A stretch of 64,000 nucleotides of DNA from UBA5078 sp040384465 (GTDB lineage Bacteria; Pseudomonadota; Gammaproteobacteria; Pseudomonadales; Pseudohongiellaceae). Below, in pieces: positions 1 to 7,585 of this stretch; the stretch's first letter is position 1; each line of letters begins with the position of its first letter. The notes under the pieces are model-generated. The model ran no database searches and had not been told where the DNA came from. It was given only the letters and a program-made list of their open reading frames with translations. Where the stretch lies: NCBI GenBank assembly GCA_040384465.1, contig JAZKJF010000008.1, positions 1 to 64,000 of the forward strand. The letters run 5' to 3'. Position numbers and translations under genes: made by a program.

Positions 1-41
1 CCGTGAAAGGGCAGTGTCCTAGGCCACTAGACGATGGGGAC
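1..41 (-). tRNA. tRNA-Glu (TTC), 5' part only
   Basis: The reverse strand from base 41 reads GTCCCCATCGTCTAGTGGCC, followed by a loop CTTTCAC, which places anticodon TTC at tRNA positions 35-37 of this fragment. It matches the bacterial tRNA-Glu 5' half. The 3' half, with the T arm, lies beyond the window edge. It is transcribed in the same direction as pgsA and the tRNA-Gly across the gap. Confidence 0.9.
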
Positions 42-256
42 CCAGAAACCTTCTGCTTGAACGTTTGTAACGTCGTCTGCAGAAGTGGGGCGCATTCTAA
101 GGAGCGGACCCTAGTCTGTCAACACTTTTGTTCTTAATTTTATAACTATGGAAACAAGCACTTAGCGCGCATGCGGGATTGCACATTACATAATCTAATT
201 GATGATTTTAACGGTGCTATACTGCTTAGAGCGTCATTCTATTTAGAAATTAACCT
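42..256. other. Intergenic, upstream of tRNA-Glu and a broken ORF
   Basis: There is no gene here. It should carry the promoter of the tRNA-Glu on the minus strand. On the plus strand a TATACT hexamer at 218-223 could be the -10 element of the short ORF that starts at 257, but no good -35 element is seen at the usual spacing. Confidence 0.4.
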
Positions 257-328
257 ATGCCTATTTTTATTGTCGTCATCATTATTGTTTTGCTAATCGC
301 GCTCGCGGCCTACGCATTTATTAGCCAA
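257..328 (+). CDS. 5' end of a small membrane protein, cut by the assembly gap
   Basis: An ATG at 257 opens a frame with no stop before the N run. The 24 visible residues are almost all hydrophobic (Met-Pro-Ile-Phe then a run of Val/Ile/Leu/Ala), like a signal anchor. LemA-type proteins begin this way, but the fragment is too short to assign to any family. No clear ribosome binding site is seen. If it is a real gene, the missing sequence must be longer than ten bases. Confidence 0.35.
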
Positions 329-338
329 NNNNNNNNNN
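329..338. other. Assembly gap (10 N)
   Basis: Ten consecutive N bases. They interrupt a tRNA-Gly on one side and an open reading frame on the other. Ten is a common placeholder length for a scaffold join, so the true distance is unknown. Confidence 0.98.
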
Positions 339-390
<52 letters not shown>

Positions 391-600
391 TTTATTTCTG
401 TCATTCCGGCTGATAATGCGTATTTCCACCCGGACTCTTTCGTACTTCTGGTTGCCATCTTACCCTTTGCTGGTAAGCCCCGAGGCCGTAAAGAGGCGCC
501 TATTCTAATGCCATAACAAACTATGTCAAGCAATTAGGTACGGATTTTTTCTAATGAATTTACGCGACATCAACCGTTGAATCCGTCACGAAAGTCCTTG
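391..600. other. pgsA to tRNA-Gly spacer
   Basis: 210 bases with no ORF or complete tRNA. A short perfect hairpin is formed by CTTACC (459-464) and GGTAAG (472-477). It may take part in processing of the tRNA precursor or end pgsA transcription; there is no clear U tract to decide. Confidence 0.4.
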
Positions 601-1152
601 TTATTTCATGGTCAAAGTGGGCAATGCTGCACGCAGATAACTGATCATTGACCACAGACTGAACACCGCAGACACATAGATCAGCACAATGCCGAACTGT
701 GTAAAAATTTGCGGTGTGCTCGCATCCACTCCAATCAGAATGGTGATTGCGATCATCTGTACTGTGGTCTTGACCTTGCCGATGTACCCCACGGCCACGA
801 GGTCGCGCTTGTTGCAGTTGGCCATCCATTCACGCAATGCCGATACAAAGACTTCACGGGCAATGATGATCGCGGTGGGCATCACAAACCAGGGACTCGG
901 GAAATTGGCTGCCAGCAGCACCAGTGCCATGACGACCAGCAACTTGTCGGCCACCGGATCGAGAAACGCACCAAAAGGGGAAGTTTGGTTGAGTCTGCGG
1001 GCCAGATAACCATCCAGCCAATCAGTCAGGCTGGCAATTGCAAAGAGCCCTGCCGCCAGCAGCGTGCCATGTGGAAGCGACGAATAGTACAGCGCGATGA
1101 CCAAAGGGATCATCAGTACACGGGAGCATGTCACGATATTGGCAATATTCAT
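601..1152 (-). CDS. pgsA: CDP-diacylglycerol-glycerol-3-phosphate 3-phosphatidyltransferase
   Basis: Makes phosphatidylglycerol phosphate from CDP-diacylglycerol and glycerol 3-phosphate at the inner membrane, the committed step to phosphatidylglycerol and cardiolipin. The CDP-alcohol phosphotransferase signature is complete: Asp44, Asp47, Gly48, Ala51, Arg52, Gly61, Asp65 and Asp69, with the usual spacing. There are several hydrophobic segments and the 183-residue length is normal for the family. It follows uvrC by nine bases on the same strand and precedes tRNA-Gly, so gacA-uvrC-pgsA probably forms one transcription unit. Confidence 0.96.
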   Translation of the reverse strand: MNIANIVTCSRVLMIPLVIALYYSSLPHGTLLAAGLFAIASLTDWLDGYLARRLNQTSPFGAFLDPVADKLLVVMALVLLAANFPSPWFVMPTAIIIAREVFVSALREWMANCNKRDLVAVGYIGKVKTTVQMIAITILIGVDASTPQIFTQFGIVLIYVSAVFSLWSMISYLRAALPTLTMK

Positions 1153-1161
1153 GGACGCATT

Positions 1162-3111
1162 CTACTCGTTATGCAGGTGAGCATAAATGTCTTCTGCCAG
1201 CTTTTTGCTGATGCCCGACACTTTCGCCAATTGTTCCGGGCTGGCACGTTGGACTTCCTGCTGCCCACCGAAATGACGCAGCAATTCTCTGCGCCGCTTG
1301 GGCCCCAGCCCCGGTATCTGTTCCAACTCAGAGGTATTGCGAGTTTTTGCGCGGCGCGCACGATGCCCCGTGATAGCAAAACGATGCGCTTCATCACGAA
1401 TCTGCTGCAATAGATGCAGGGCAATCGATTCCGTTGGCAGAACGATTTCCGTCACAATATCGGTACTATCACCGCTCTCTGTGACATTACCACGTGTGGA
1501 AAGAAACAAAGTCTCCTGCCCTGCCCTGCGACTGATCCCCTTCGCAATACCAATCAATTGCACGCTGCCGAGTTGACATTCATCGAGCACGCGACGCGCT
1601 TGTGCCAATTGACCTTTGCCTCCGTCAATTAACAATATGTCAGGCACCTTGCCATCGTCCACACTTTCTGCCGCTTCGCGCGCCACGCGGATGAAGCGAC
1701 GGCTCAGCGCTTGGTCCATCGCTGCGTAGTCATCGCCGCCGGTAATGCCTTCAATATTGAAACGCCGATAGTCGGTCTTGAGCGGACCGTTAACATCAAA
1801 TACCACGCACGACGCCACTGGACTCTCGCCCGAGGTATGGCTGATATCAAAACATTCGATGCGCAGCGGCAAAGCCTCAAGATGCAATGCTTTCTGCAAC
1901 TGTTCGAAACGTTGCTGAACATTCTGTTTGTTGCTGACAAAACTCAGCAGACTCTGTTGTGCATTCGTGACCGCCATTGCAAGCCACCTGGCACGATGAC
2001 CGCGCACAGACGCACTGATCTTGACAGTTTTGTTCGCGCAAAAACTCAATGCCTCTTCGAGACTTTTCTCATCTTCTATGGCCGGGCTGATGATGATTTC
2101 GCGCGGAATATTCGCAGCATTATCATCCTGCAGATAATAGCGCGCGATGAACGCCGAAAGCAGTTCACTTTCGGAACCAGCAAGCCGGTCACGCGGAAAA
2201 AAATTCTTGCTGCCAATCAACCGACCACCACGGATGACAATCAGGTGTACGCTGGCGTAGGCCGCTGACAAGGAGGCTGCGAGTACATCGGCGTCGCCGC
2301 CTTGATCGGAAACATACTGTTGTTCATGAATGCGCCGCAGGTCACCAATCTGATCACGAATCACGGCGGCCTGCTCGAAGTCCAGCGCCTCGGCCTTGCT
2401 CTCCATCTTCAGCGTCAGCTCCTTGATCAGGGTGTCGCTCTTGCCATTCAGAAACAGCGTTGAAAAATGTACATCCTGTGCGTAGTCCTGCGCTGAGATC
2501 AGTCCGACACACGGTCCGGTGCAGCGTTGAATCTGATACTGCAGACAAGGACGCGAGCGATTGCGAAAGTAGCTGTCTTCACACTGCCGCAGACGAAAAA
2601 CTTTCTGCAGAATTCCCAGACTTTCACGCACCGCACTCGCACTCGGATACGGCCCGAAGAAAGTCGCATCTCGTTTTTTGCTGCCACGATAAAACGCCAA
2701 TCGTGGATACTCGTCCTTGCTGGTGAGCATGATGTAGGGATAAGACTTGTCGTCGCGCAATTCGATATTGTAGGGCGGACGGTGTTGCTTGATGAGGGTC
2801 TGCTCCAGCAGCAGCGCCTCGGTTTCGGTGCTGGTGATGGTCACTTCGATGCTCTGGATACGCGCTACCAGCGCCATGGTCTTGGTATCCAGACCAGAGG
2901 CACGGAAATAATTGGAGACGCGTTTTTTGAGATTTTTAGCCTTGCCCACGTAGAGCAGCGCGCTGGCCGTATCGAACATGCGATAGACCCCTGGCCGCGA
3001 ACTCAGCGTCGCAATCAGAGCCTTGGGGTCAAACCGAGGAGGAACCTGCGAGGGGCTCGCGGGATCAGAAGGCACTATCTCAGGAGACACTATCGAGGAC
3101 ACTGGCATCAC
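1162..3111 (-). CDS. uvrC: Excinuclease ABC subunit C
   Basis: Makes both incisions around a DNA lesion after loading by UvrA/UvrB. The N-terminal GIY-YIG nuclease is visible (GVY at 41-43, YVG at 54-56, KAKNLKKR following). The middle holds the UVR segment and the RNase H-like 5' nuclease half, and the C terminus has a tandem helix-hairpin-helix (about 590-645, with IPGLGPKRR). At 649 residues it is about 40 longer than E. coli UvrC, from a Pro/Ser-rich N-terminal extension of about 30 residues. The ATG lies inside the 3' end of gacA (32-base overlap); GTG codons a few residues in are possible alternative starts. Confidence 0.95.
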   Translation of the reverse strand: MMPVSSIVSPEIVPSDPASPSQVPPRFDPKALIATLSSRPGVYRMFDTASALLYVGKAKNLKKRVSNYFRASGLDTKTMALVARIQSIEVTITSTETEALLLEQTLIKQHRPPYNIELRDDKSYPYIMLTSKDEYPRLAFYRGSKKRDATFFGPYPSASAVRESLGILQKVFRLRQCEDSYFRNRSRPCLQYQIQRCTGPCVGLISAQDYAQDVHFSTLFLNGKSDTLIKELTLKMESKAEALDFEQAAVIRDQIGDLRRIHEQQYVSDQGGDADVLAASLSAAYASVHLIVIRGGRLIGSKNFFPRDRLAGSESELLSAFIARYYLQDDNAANIPREIIISPAIEDEKSLEEALSFCANKTVKISASVRGHRARWLAMAVTNAQQSLLSFVSNKQNVQQRFEQLQKALHLEALPLRIECFDISHTSGESPVASCVVFDVNGPLKTDYRRFNIEGITGGDDYAAMDQALSRRFIRVAREAAESVDDGKVPDILLIDGGKGQLAQARRVLDECQLGSVQLIGIAKGISRRAGQETLFLSTRGNVTESGDSTDIVTEIVLPTESIALHLLQQIRDEAHRFAITGHRARRAKTRNTSELEQIPGLGPKRRRELLRHFGGQQEVQRASPEQLAKVSGISKKLAEDIYAHLHNE

Positions 3112-3790
3112 TCAGTCCATGCCTGACAGCAAGTATGGTCAACTCGACATCACTGCTCAGCCCCAGTTTCTCGAAAATCCGGTAGCGATAGCTGTAGATA
3201 GTCTTCGGGCTCAGATTGAGTTCGCCGGAGATTCGATTGACCTTCTGACAGTCGATCAACATCAACGCAACCTGCAATTCACGTTGCGAAAGTGAATCAA
3301 AAGGAGTTCGACGTGGCTCATCAAACGGATTGAGCGCCAGATGCCGGGAGATTTTCTTCGTGATGTAGCGCTGTCCAGCATGCACCAGACGGATTGCGCG
3401 CAACAACTCCTGCACAGACACACACTTGGTGACAAAGGCGACCGCCCCTACTCGCAGCATACGCGCCGGAATCAGCCCGACCTCCAATGTTGACATCGCG
3501 ATCACGCGCGTCGACGGCATGGCACGGACGATACGCTGAATGGTATCGACTCCAACCAGACCGGACATCTTCACATCCACCAGCACAATCTCCGGTTGCA
3601 CCGTCTCCAGCAATTGCAATGCTTCGTCACCAGACACTGCCTGGGCGACAACCTGCATATCACTTTCGTCAGCAATCAGTCTGGCGATGCCGCAACGCAC
3701 CAGTTCGTGCTCGTCGACCAGCATCACGCTGATCGGCTTGACAGCGGCGGCTGTCAACCCTGTGGCGTCAGACTGTTCAGATGTCCGCAT
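3080..3790 (-). CDS. gacA: GacA/UvrY-type response regulator
   Basis: Two-component response regulator with a receiver domain (about 20-135) and a LuxR-type helix-turn-helix (about 165-225). The acidic pocket is Asp26/Glu27, the phosphoacceptor is Asp72 in LVDVKMSG, and Thr/Lys follow. The segment between the domains (AGQRYITKKI) and the HTH (LSPKTIYSYRYRIFEKL) match GacA/UvrY closely. The cognate kinase in known systems is GacS/BarA, with csr/rsm small RNAs as targets; neither is in this window. It has about 19 residues before the usual start, and a Ser replaces the usual Pro after KM. Its 3' end overlaps uvrC, as gacA-uvrC pairs do in other gammaproteobacteria. Confidence 0.93.
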   Translation of the reverse strand: MRTSEQSDATGLTAAAVKPISVMLVDEHELVRCGIARLIADESDMQVVAQAVSGDEALQLLETVQPEIVLVDVKMSGLVGVDTIQRIVRAMPSTRVIAMSTLEVGLIPARMLRVGAVAFVTKCVSVQELLRAIRLVHAGQRYITKKISRHLALNPFDEPRRTPFDSLSQRELQVALMLIDCQKVNRISGELNLSPKTIYSYRYRIFEKLGLSSDVELTILAVRHGLSDASVLDSVS

Positions 3791-3902
3791 TTTGGTTCAT
3801 CTCATGAAATGTGGGGTGGAAAGTACCAGGCAATTTTTACCACAGCCGTGGAATCAAGTACATCTGCAAAGAGACGTCCAACTCCTCCATGCCAGCGAGC
3901 TT

Positions 3903-4994
3903 TCAGCCAGGCGGCTCGGCAGGAATCCACTGCACCTCTGGCTCCAGACGAATGTCAAACAGTCGTTCCACTGCTTCCATGATCTGCCGGGCCAGCGTCA
4001 CGATTTCGGCAGCTGTCGCACCACCCCGATTGACCAGCACCAACGGTTGCTGCTGGTAGACCGCTGCTTGCCCGCATATCCGGCCCTTCCAGCCAGCTTT
4101 CTCGATCAACCATGCGGCAGGCACCTTGACCATGACGGCAGATGGCTGGCCAGCCTTGTCCTGTACGGGGTAAGAGGGTAACTCGGCATGGATTCGCACC
4201 AAGGCATCATACTGAAGCCGGGGAATCACCGGATTCTTGAAAAAACTCCCGGCATTACCCAACACGGCCGGGTCTGGCAATTTGCTGCGGCGAATCGCAC
4301 AGACTGCATTGAAAACATCGGCGGGCTGAGGGTCGGTCAATCCCGACAGCGCCTGTGCAAGCGCCGCATAGGAGAGATTGACCTGCGCGTGACGATGCAG
4401 GCGAAAGGTCACATCCAGCACAATCTTCCGGCCCCGCAGACGCCCTTTGAAAACACTGTCCCGATAGCCGAATTCACACTGTGCAGAGGACAAAGTCTCC
4501 ACCTCGCCCGTGTTGATATCGAGCACTGTCACCGCGCTGAGCCACTCCTGTATCTCGACCCCATAGGCCCCGATATTCTGAATCGGGGCAGCGCCCACGC
4601 TGCCCGGAATCAATGCGAGATTTTCCAGTCCGTGATAACCCTTGTGCAGACAATGCTGCACAAACTCATGCCAGTTCTCTCCGGCGGCGGCGCGCACGAG
4701 CAGTTCACTGCCTTGCGGATCACCCTGTTCATCACCCGTTCCAGTCAGTAATTCGATACCGTGCAGGGCAATCTGCACTACCACACCAGGATAATCGCTG
4801 CACAGCAACACGTTGCTGCCCCCTCCAAGCACCAGCAATGGCAGCTTCTTCACCCGCCTGAATTGCAATGCCACGCGTAGCTCCTGCAGGGTGTGTACCG
4901 CGCAAAAATAGCGGGCCCTGGCGTGGATGCCAAAGGTATTGCGGGAGCCAAGATCAACGTTCTCCTGCATGCCTGCCGGTACAAATCCTGTCAT
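3903..4994 (-). CDS. murB: UDP-N-acetylenolpyruvoylglucosamine reductase
   Basis: Flavoenzyme that reduces UDP-GlcNAc-enolpyruvate to UDP-MurNAc with NADPH in cytoplasmic peptidoglycan precursor synthesis. It shows the FAD-binding segment LGGGSNVLL (57-65), the PGSVGAAPIQNIGAYG stretch (130-145), the catalytic Ser250 in GSFFKNP and the C-terminal Glu353 in EPEVQW. This is a type I (E. coli-like) enzyme. The 363 residues include a slightly long N terminus; Met9 is an alternative start. It is the last gene of the kdsB-phosphatase-murB group, 15 bases after the phosphatase gene. Confidence 0.96.
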   Translation of the reverse strand: MTGFVPAGMQENVDLGSRNTFGIHARARYFCAVHTLQELRVALQFRRVKKLPLLVLGGGSNVLLCSDYPGVVVQIALHGIELLTGTGDEQGDPQGSELLVRAAAGENWHEFVQHCLHKGYHGLENLALIPGSVGAAPIQNIGAYGVEIQEWLSAVTVLDINTGEVETLSSAQCEFGYRDSVFKGRLRGRKIVLDVTFRLHRHAQVNLSYAALAQALSGLTDPQPADVFNAVCAIRRSKLPDPAVLGNAGSFFKNPVIPRLQYDALVRIHAELPSYPVQDKAGQPSAVMVKVPAAWLIEKAGWKGRICGQAAVYQQQPLVLVNRGGATAAEIVTLARQIMEAVERLFDIRLEPEVQWIPAEPPG

Positions 4995-5009
4995 GAATCC
5001 TTCCGCTAT

Positions 5010-5507
5010 TCAGCCTTGCAGATTCTGTTTTCTGATGTGGGTAAGCAACGCATCGGCGGCTTCTTCGACCAGATTCAGAACCAGTTGAAACCCTTCCCCG
5101 TCTCCGTAGTAAGGGTCGGGGACCGAGAGATAATTGTTGTCCACGAAATCCATGAACAGGCGCAGCTTGTATTGCAAGGCGGCCGGGCACAAGGCTTGGA
5201 GATCGCGCAGATTGTTGTCATCCATGGCAAGAATGTAGTCGAAGCGCTCAAAGTCATCGCTATGCACCTGTCTGGCGCGCAAGCCGTTGAGGTTGTAGCC
5301 GCGCTGCTGGGCCGCATTGCGGGAGCGCATATCGGGCTTTTCGCCGATATGAAAATCACCGGTCCCCGCCGAATCCACCTCGATCATTGCGGTCAGACCA
5401 GCGTTTTCGATACGGTGCTGGAAGACCCCGTGCGCGGTCGGCGAACGACAGATATTGCCCAGACAGACCATCAAAACCCGGACTGGCGTACTGCTGCTAT
5501 GTCTCAA
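5010..5507 (-). CDS. Low molecular weight protein-tyrosine phosphatase
   Basis: Phosphotyrosine phosphatase of the low-molecular-weight family. The P-loop is CLGNICRS with nucleophile Cys15 and Arg21, and the general acid is Asp131 in DPYYGDGEGF. The length (165) is normal. It lies between kdsB and murB, a conserved position in pseudomonads, rather than in a polysaccharide export cluster. The only BY-kinase-like protein in the window (25076-26707) has no tyrosine-rich tail, so a substrate link between the two is not supported. The cellular target cannot be read from the sequence. Confidence 0.92.
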   Translation of the reverse strand: MRHSSSTPVRVLMVCLGNICRSPTAHGVFQHRIENAGLTAMIEVDSAGTGDFHIGEKPDMRSRNAAQQRGYNLNGLRARQVHSDDFERFDYILAMDDNNLRDLQALCPAALQYKLRLFMDFVDNNYLSVPDPYYGDGEGFQLVLNLVEEAADALLTHIRKQNLQG

Positions 5508-5557
5508 CGATGTGCCCTCTCTCCATGCACCCTCTCCGCTCCGGTTGCCGATGCGCG

Positions 5558-6319
5558 TTACGCTGCGCCCTGCGTTGCTCGCAGATAAGCACGAACCGCT
5601 TCCAGATCTTCAGGCGTATCGACACCAGCGGGCATTTTCTCAGCGGCACGGCCCATATGAATGCGGACACCGTGGCTCATGGCACGCAGTTGCTCCAGCC
5701 GCTCCGACACTTCCAATGCCACCTGCGGCCAAGTGACATAACTGTCCAGAGTCGCCACGCGATAGGCATAGATGCCGATATGACGTTTGCCGAACGGCAG
5801 ATCGCTTGTGGAAACAGCATCGGCTGCGCGCCAGGGGATGGGTGAACGACTGAAATACAGGGCATAACCCTGCAGGTCGGTGACCACCTTCACGGCGTTG
5901 GGATTGCGATATTCGTCAATACTGTGGACATCCTCATACAGCGACGCGATGCCTGCGTCGGAGTGCTCCCGCAGGTTCTGCGCCACCAGATTGATGGCAG
6001 CAGGTGGGATCAAGGGCTCATCCCCTTGCACGTTGACAACGATCTCATCTTGTTTCAGTTGTAACTGTCGTGCGACTTCCTGAATACGGTCTGTACCGGA
6101 CTGATGCGTGGAAAGAGTCATGCAGACATTGCGGGTAAAGCCGGAAGCCACCTCGCGAATACGTTCGTCATCCGTGGCAATGTACACAGCGCGGGCGTCA
6201 CTCTGCAGCGCACGCTCATAGACATGCTGCAACATCGGTTTGCCCGCGATATCCAGCAGTGGCTTCCCCGGCAACCGGGTGGAGGCATAACGCGCTGGAA
6301 TGACGACCACGAATGACAT
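5558..6319 (-). CDS. kdsB: 3-deoxy-manno-octulosonate cytidylyltransferase
   Basis: Activates KDO as CMP-KDO for lipopolysaccharide inner core synthesis. The sequence has the nucleotidyltransferase start FVVVIPARYASTRLPGKPL, the VNVQGDEPLI metal and nucleotide site and the RHIGIYAYR segment. The open frame extends further upstream, but the ATG at 6319 gives the family N terminus and overlaps the stop of the upstream gene by one base (TGATG), so it was chosen. The result is 253 residues, the usual size. It is part of a lipid A/KDO gene string with lpxK and msbA. Confidence 0.96.
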   Translation of the reverse strand: MSFVVVIPARYASTRLPGKPLLDIAGKPMLQHVYERALQSDARAVYIATDDERIREVASGFTRNVCMTLSTHQSGTDRIQEVARQLQLKQDEIVVNVQGDEPLIPPAAINLVAQNLREHSDAGIASLYEDVHSIDEYRNPNAVKVVTDLQGYALYFSRSPIPWRAADAVSTSDLPFGKRHIGIYAYRVATLDSYVTWPQVALEVSERLEQLRAMSHGVRIHMGRAAEKMPAGVDTPEDLEAVRAYLRATQGAA

Positions 6320-6504
6320 CAGCGCTTCTCCCGCTCTTCCAGAGTCAGATGCCGGGCCTCGGATTCCAGCATCACCGGAATGCCATCGCGGACTGGGAAT
6401 GCCAGCGCATCGCCAAAGCAAACCAGTTCCGAGGCCTGGCGGTCATGTTTGAGCGGGCCTTTGCAGAGCGGGCACGCGAGAATACTCAATAATTTCTGGT
6501 CCAT
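6319..6504 (-). CDS. Trm112/YcaR-like small protein
   Basis: A 61-residue protein of the Trm112 (YcaR/UPF0434) family. It starts MDQKLLSILACPLCKGPL, has a third Cys in ELVCFGDALAFP, and keeps the core RDGIPVMLESEAR. Only three of the possible zinc-ligand Cys are present, as is common in the family. In eukaryotes and archaea Trm112 activates methyltransferases; the bacterial role is not settled. It sits 10 bases after lpxK and shares one base with kdsB, a conserved arrangement in gammaproteobacteria. Confidence 0.92.
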   Translation of the reverse strand: MDQKLLSILACPLCKGPLKHDRQASELVCFGDALAFPVRDGIPVMLESEARHLTLEEREKR

Positions 6505-6514
6505 TGATCCCTCC

Positions 6515-7585
6515 TCAAGTCTGATTTTGGAGCACTTTTACGCTCGCAATTCTGGCACTGATATCCTGCAACAGGTGTGCGCTGAAGGCCGAATCCAGCT
6601 CCGCCTCCACGGCCAGATACCAATAATCGGCCTCGGCAAAACTCTCACATTTCACGGCATCTTTCTGTGTCATCACCACCGTGTTGCCGCTGGCAAAGCG
6701 CAGGTCCTGGGCGCCAAACCGGTAATGATCCGGAAACGGATGGCACAGTGGCGCATAGCCGAGCGCGCGCACTGTCGCGAAGAAGCGTTGCGGGTTGCCG
6801 ATGCCAGCGAAAGCATGCAAGCGCCCCGCTCCCGCCAGCGGCAAACTGTGCAGATCAACCCGCGCACCGCTACGCAGATTCACCCAGGCGGCCGGCCGCA
6901 GCTGCATGACCGGTTTGCGCCCAAAACGCCCGGAGGCGAGTGTGCTGCTCGTTCCTGGAGTCTGGGCGGTATCAACCGGCTCGCCATTCAGCACCACATA
7001 GTCGACCTCTGTCAGCCGTGAGGCCGGCTCTCGCAAGGGCCCCGCGGGCAGGCAAAGCCCATTGCCCAGCAGACGTTCAGCATCGAGCATGACGATTTCG
7101 AGAGCACGTGGCATGGCGTAATGCTGCAGACCGTCGTCACTGATGATGACATCGCAAGTCTGGCTCTTGTGCAGGGCGGCGATGGCGCGGACACGTTGAC
7201 GGTCCACCACCACCGGGCATGACACACTGCGCCGGATCATGATGGCCTCATCTCCGGCTTCCTCTACGGTGGAAGCCGCGTCGAGAAAATAGGGATAACG
7301 GGGCGCTCGCCCCCCATAGCCACGGGTAATGATGGCGGGCCGTAGACCGATAGCCTGCAACTGCCTGACCAGTGCGATCACGAACGGTGATTTGCCCGTG
7401 CCCCCCACAGTGATATTGCCTACCACCACCACGGGTGGCATGACAGAGGGATTCTTAGATTCAATTGCTACAGCACGCTGCAAACGCGCACGACGTTGAC
7501 AGGCCAGCAGAGTAAACAGAACGGAGAACGGCCACAGCAACCAGAGCCAGCGGTGTTTCCGGTACCAGGCATCGACAATCGTCAT
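6515..7585 (-). CDS. lpxK: Tetraacyldisaccharide 4'-kinase
   Basis: Phosphorylates the 4' position of the lipid A disaccharide precursor to give lipid IVA at the inner membrane. An N-terminal membrane anchor (about 13-30) is followed by the atypical P-loop NITVGGTGKSP with Lys65, then RGYGG and the IISDDGLQH motif. Length 356 is a little above the usual 330. Its ATG overlaps the msbA stop by four bases (ATGA), so synthesis and export of lipid A are translationally linked here. Confidence 0.95.
   Translation of the reverse strand: MTIVDAWYRKHRWLWLLWPFSVLFTLLACQRRARLQRAVAIESKNPSVMPPVVVVGNITVGGTGKSPFVIALVRQLQAIGLRPAIITRGYGGRAPRYPYFLDAASTVEEAGDEAIMIRRSVSCPVVVDRQRVRAIAALHKSQTCDVIISDDGLQHYAMPRALEIVMLDAERLLGNGLCLPAGPLREPASRLTEVDYVVLNGEPVDTAQTPGTSSTLASGRFGRKPVMQLRPAAWVNLRSGARVDLHSLPLAGAGRLHAFAGIGNPQRFFATVRALGYAPLCHPFPDHYRFGAQDLRFASGNTVVMTQKDAVKCESFAEADYWYLAVEAELDSAFSAHLLQDISARIASVKVLQNQT

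Noticed and set aside
391..600. Further tRNA (Cys or Leu) after pgsA, as in E. coli
   Set aside because: No TTC-type T arm or acceptor pairing could be found in this interval.
5010..5507. Polysaccharide phosphatase paired with the BY-kinase-like protein
   Set aside because: The two genes are 20 kb apart and the kinase-like protein lacks tyrosines, so no pairing is supported.
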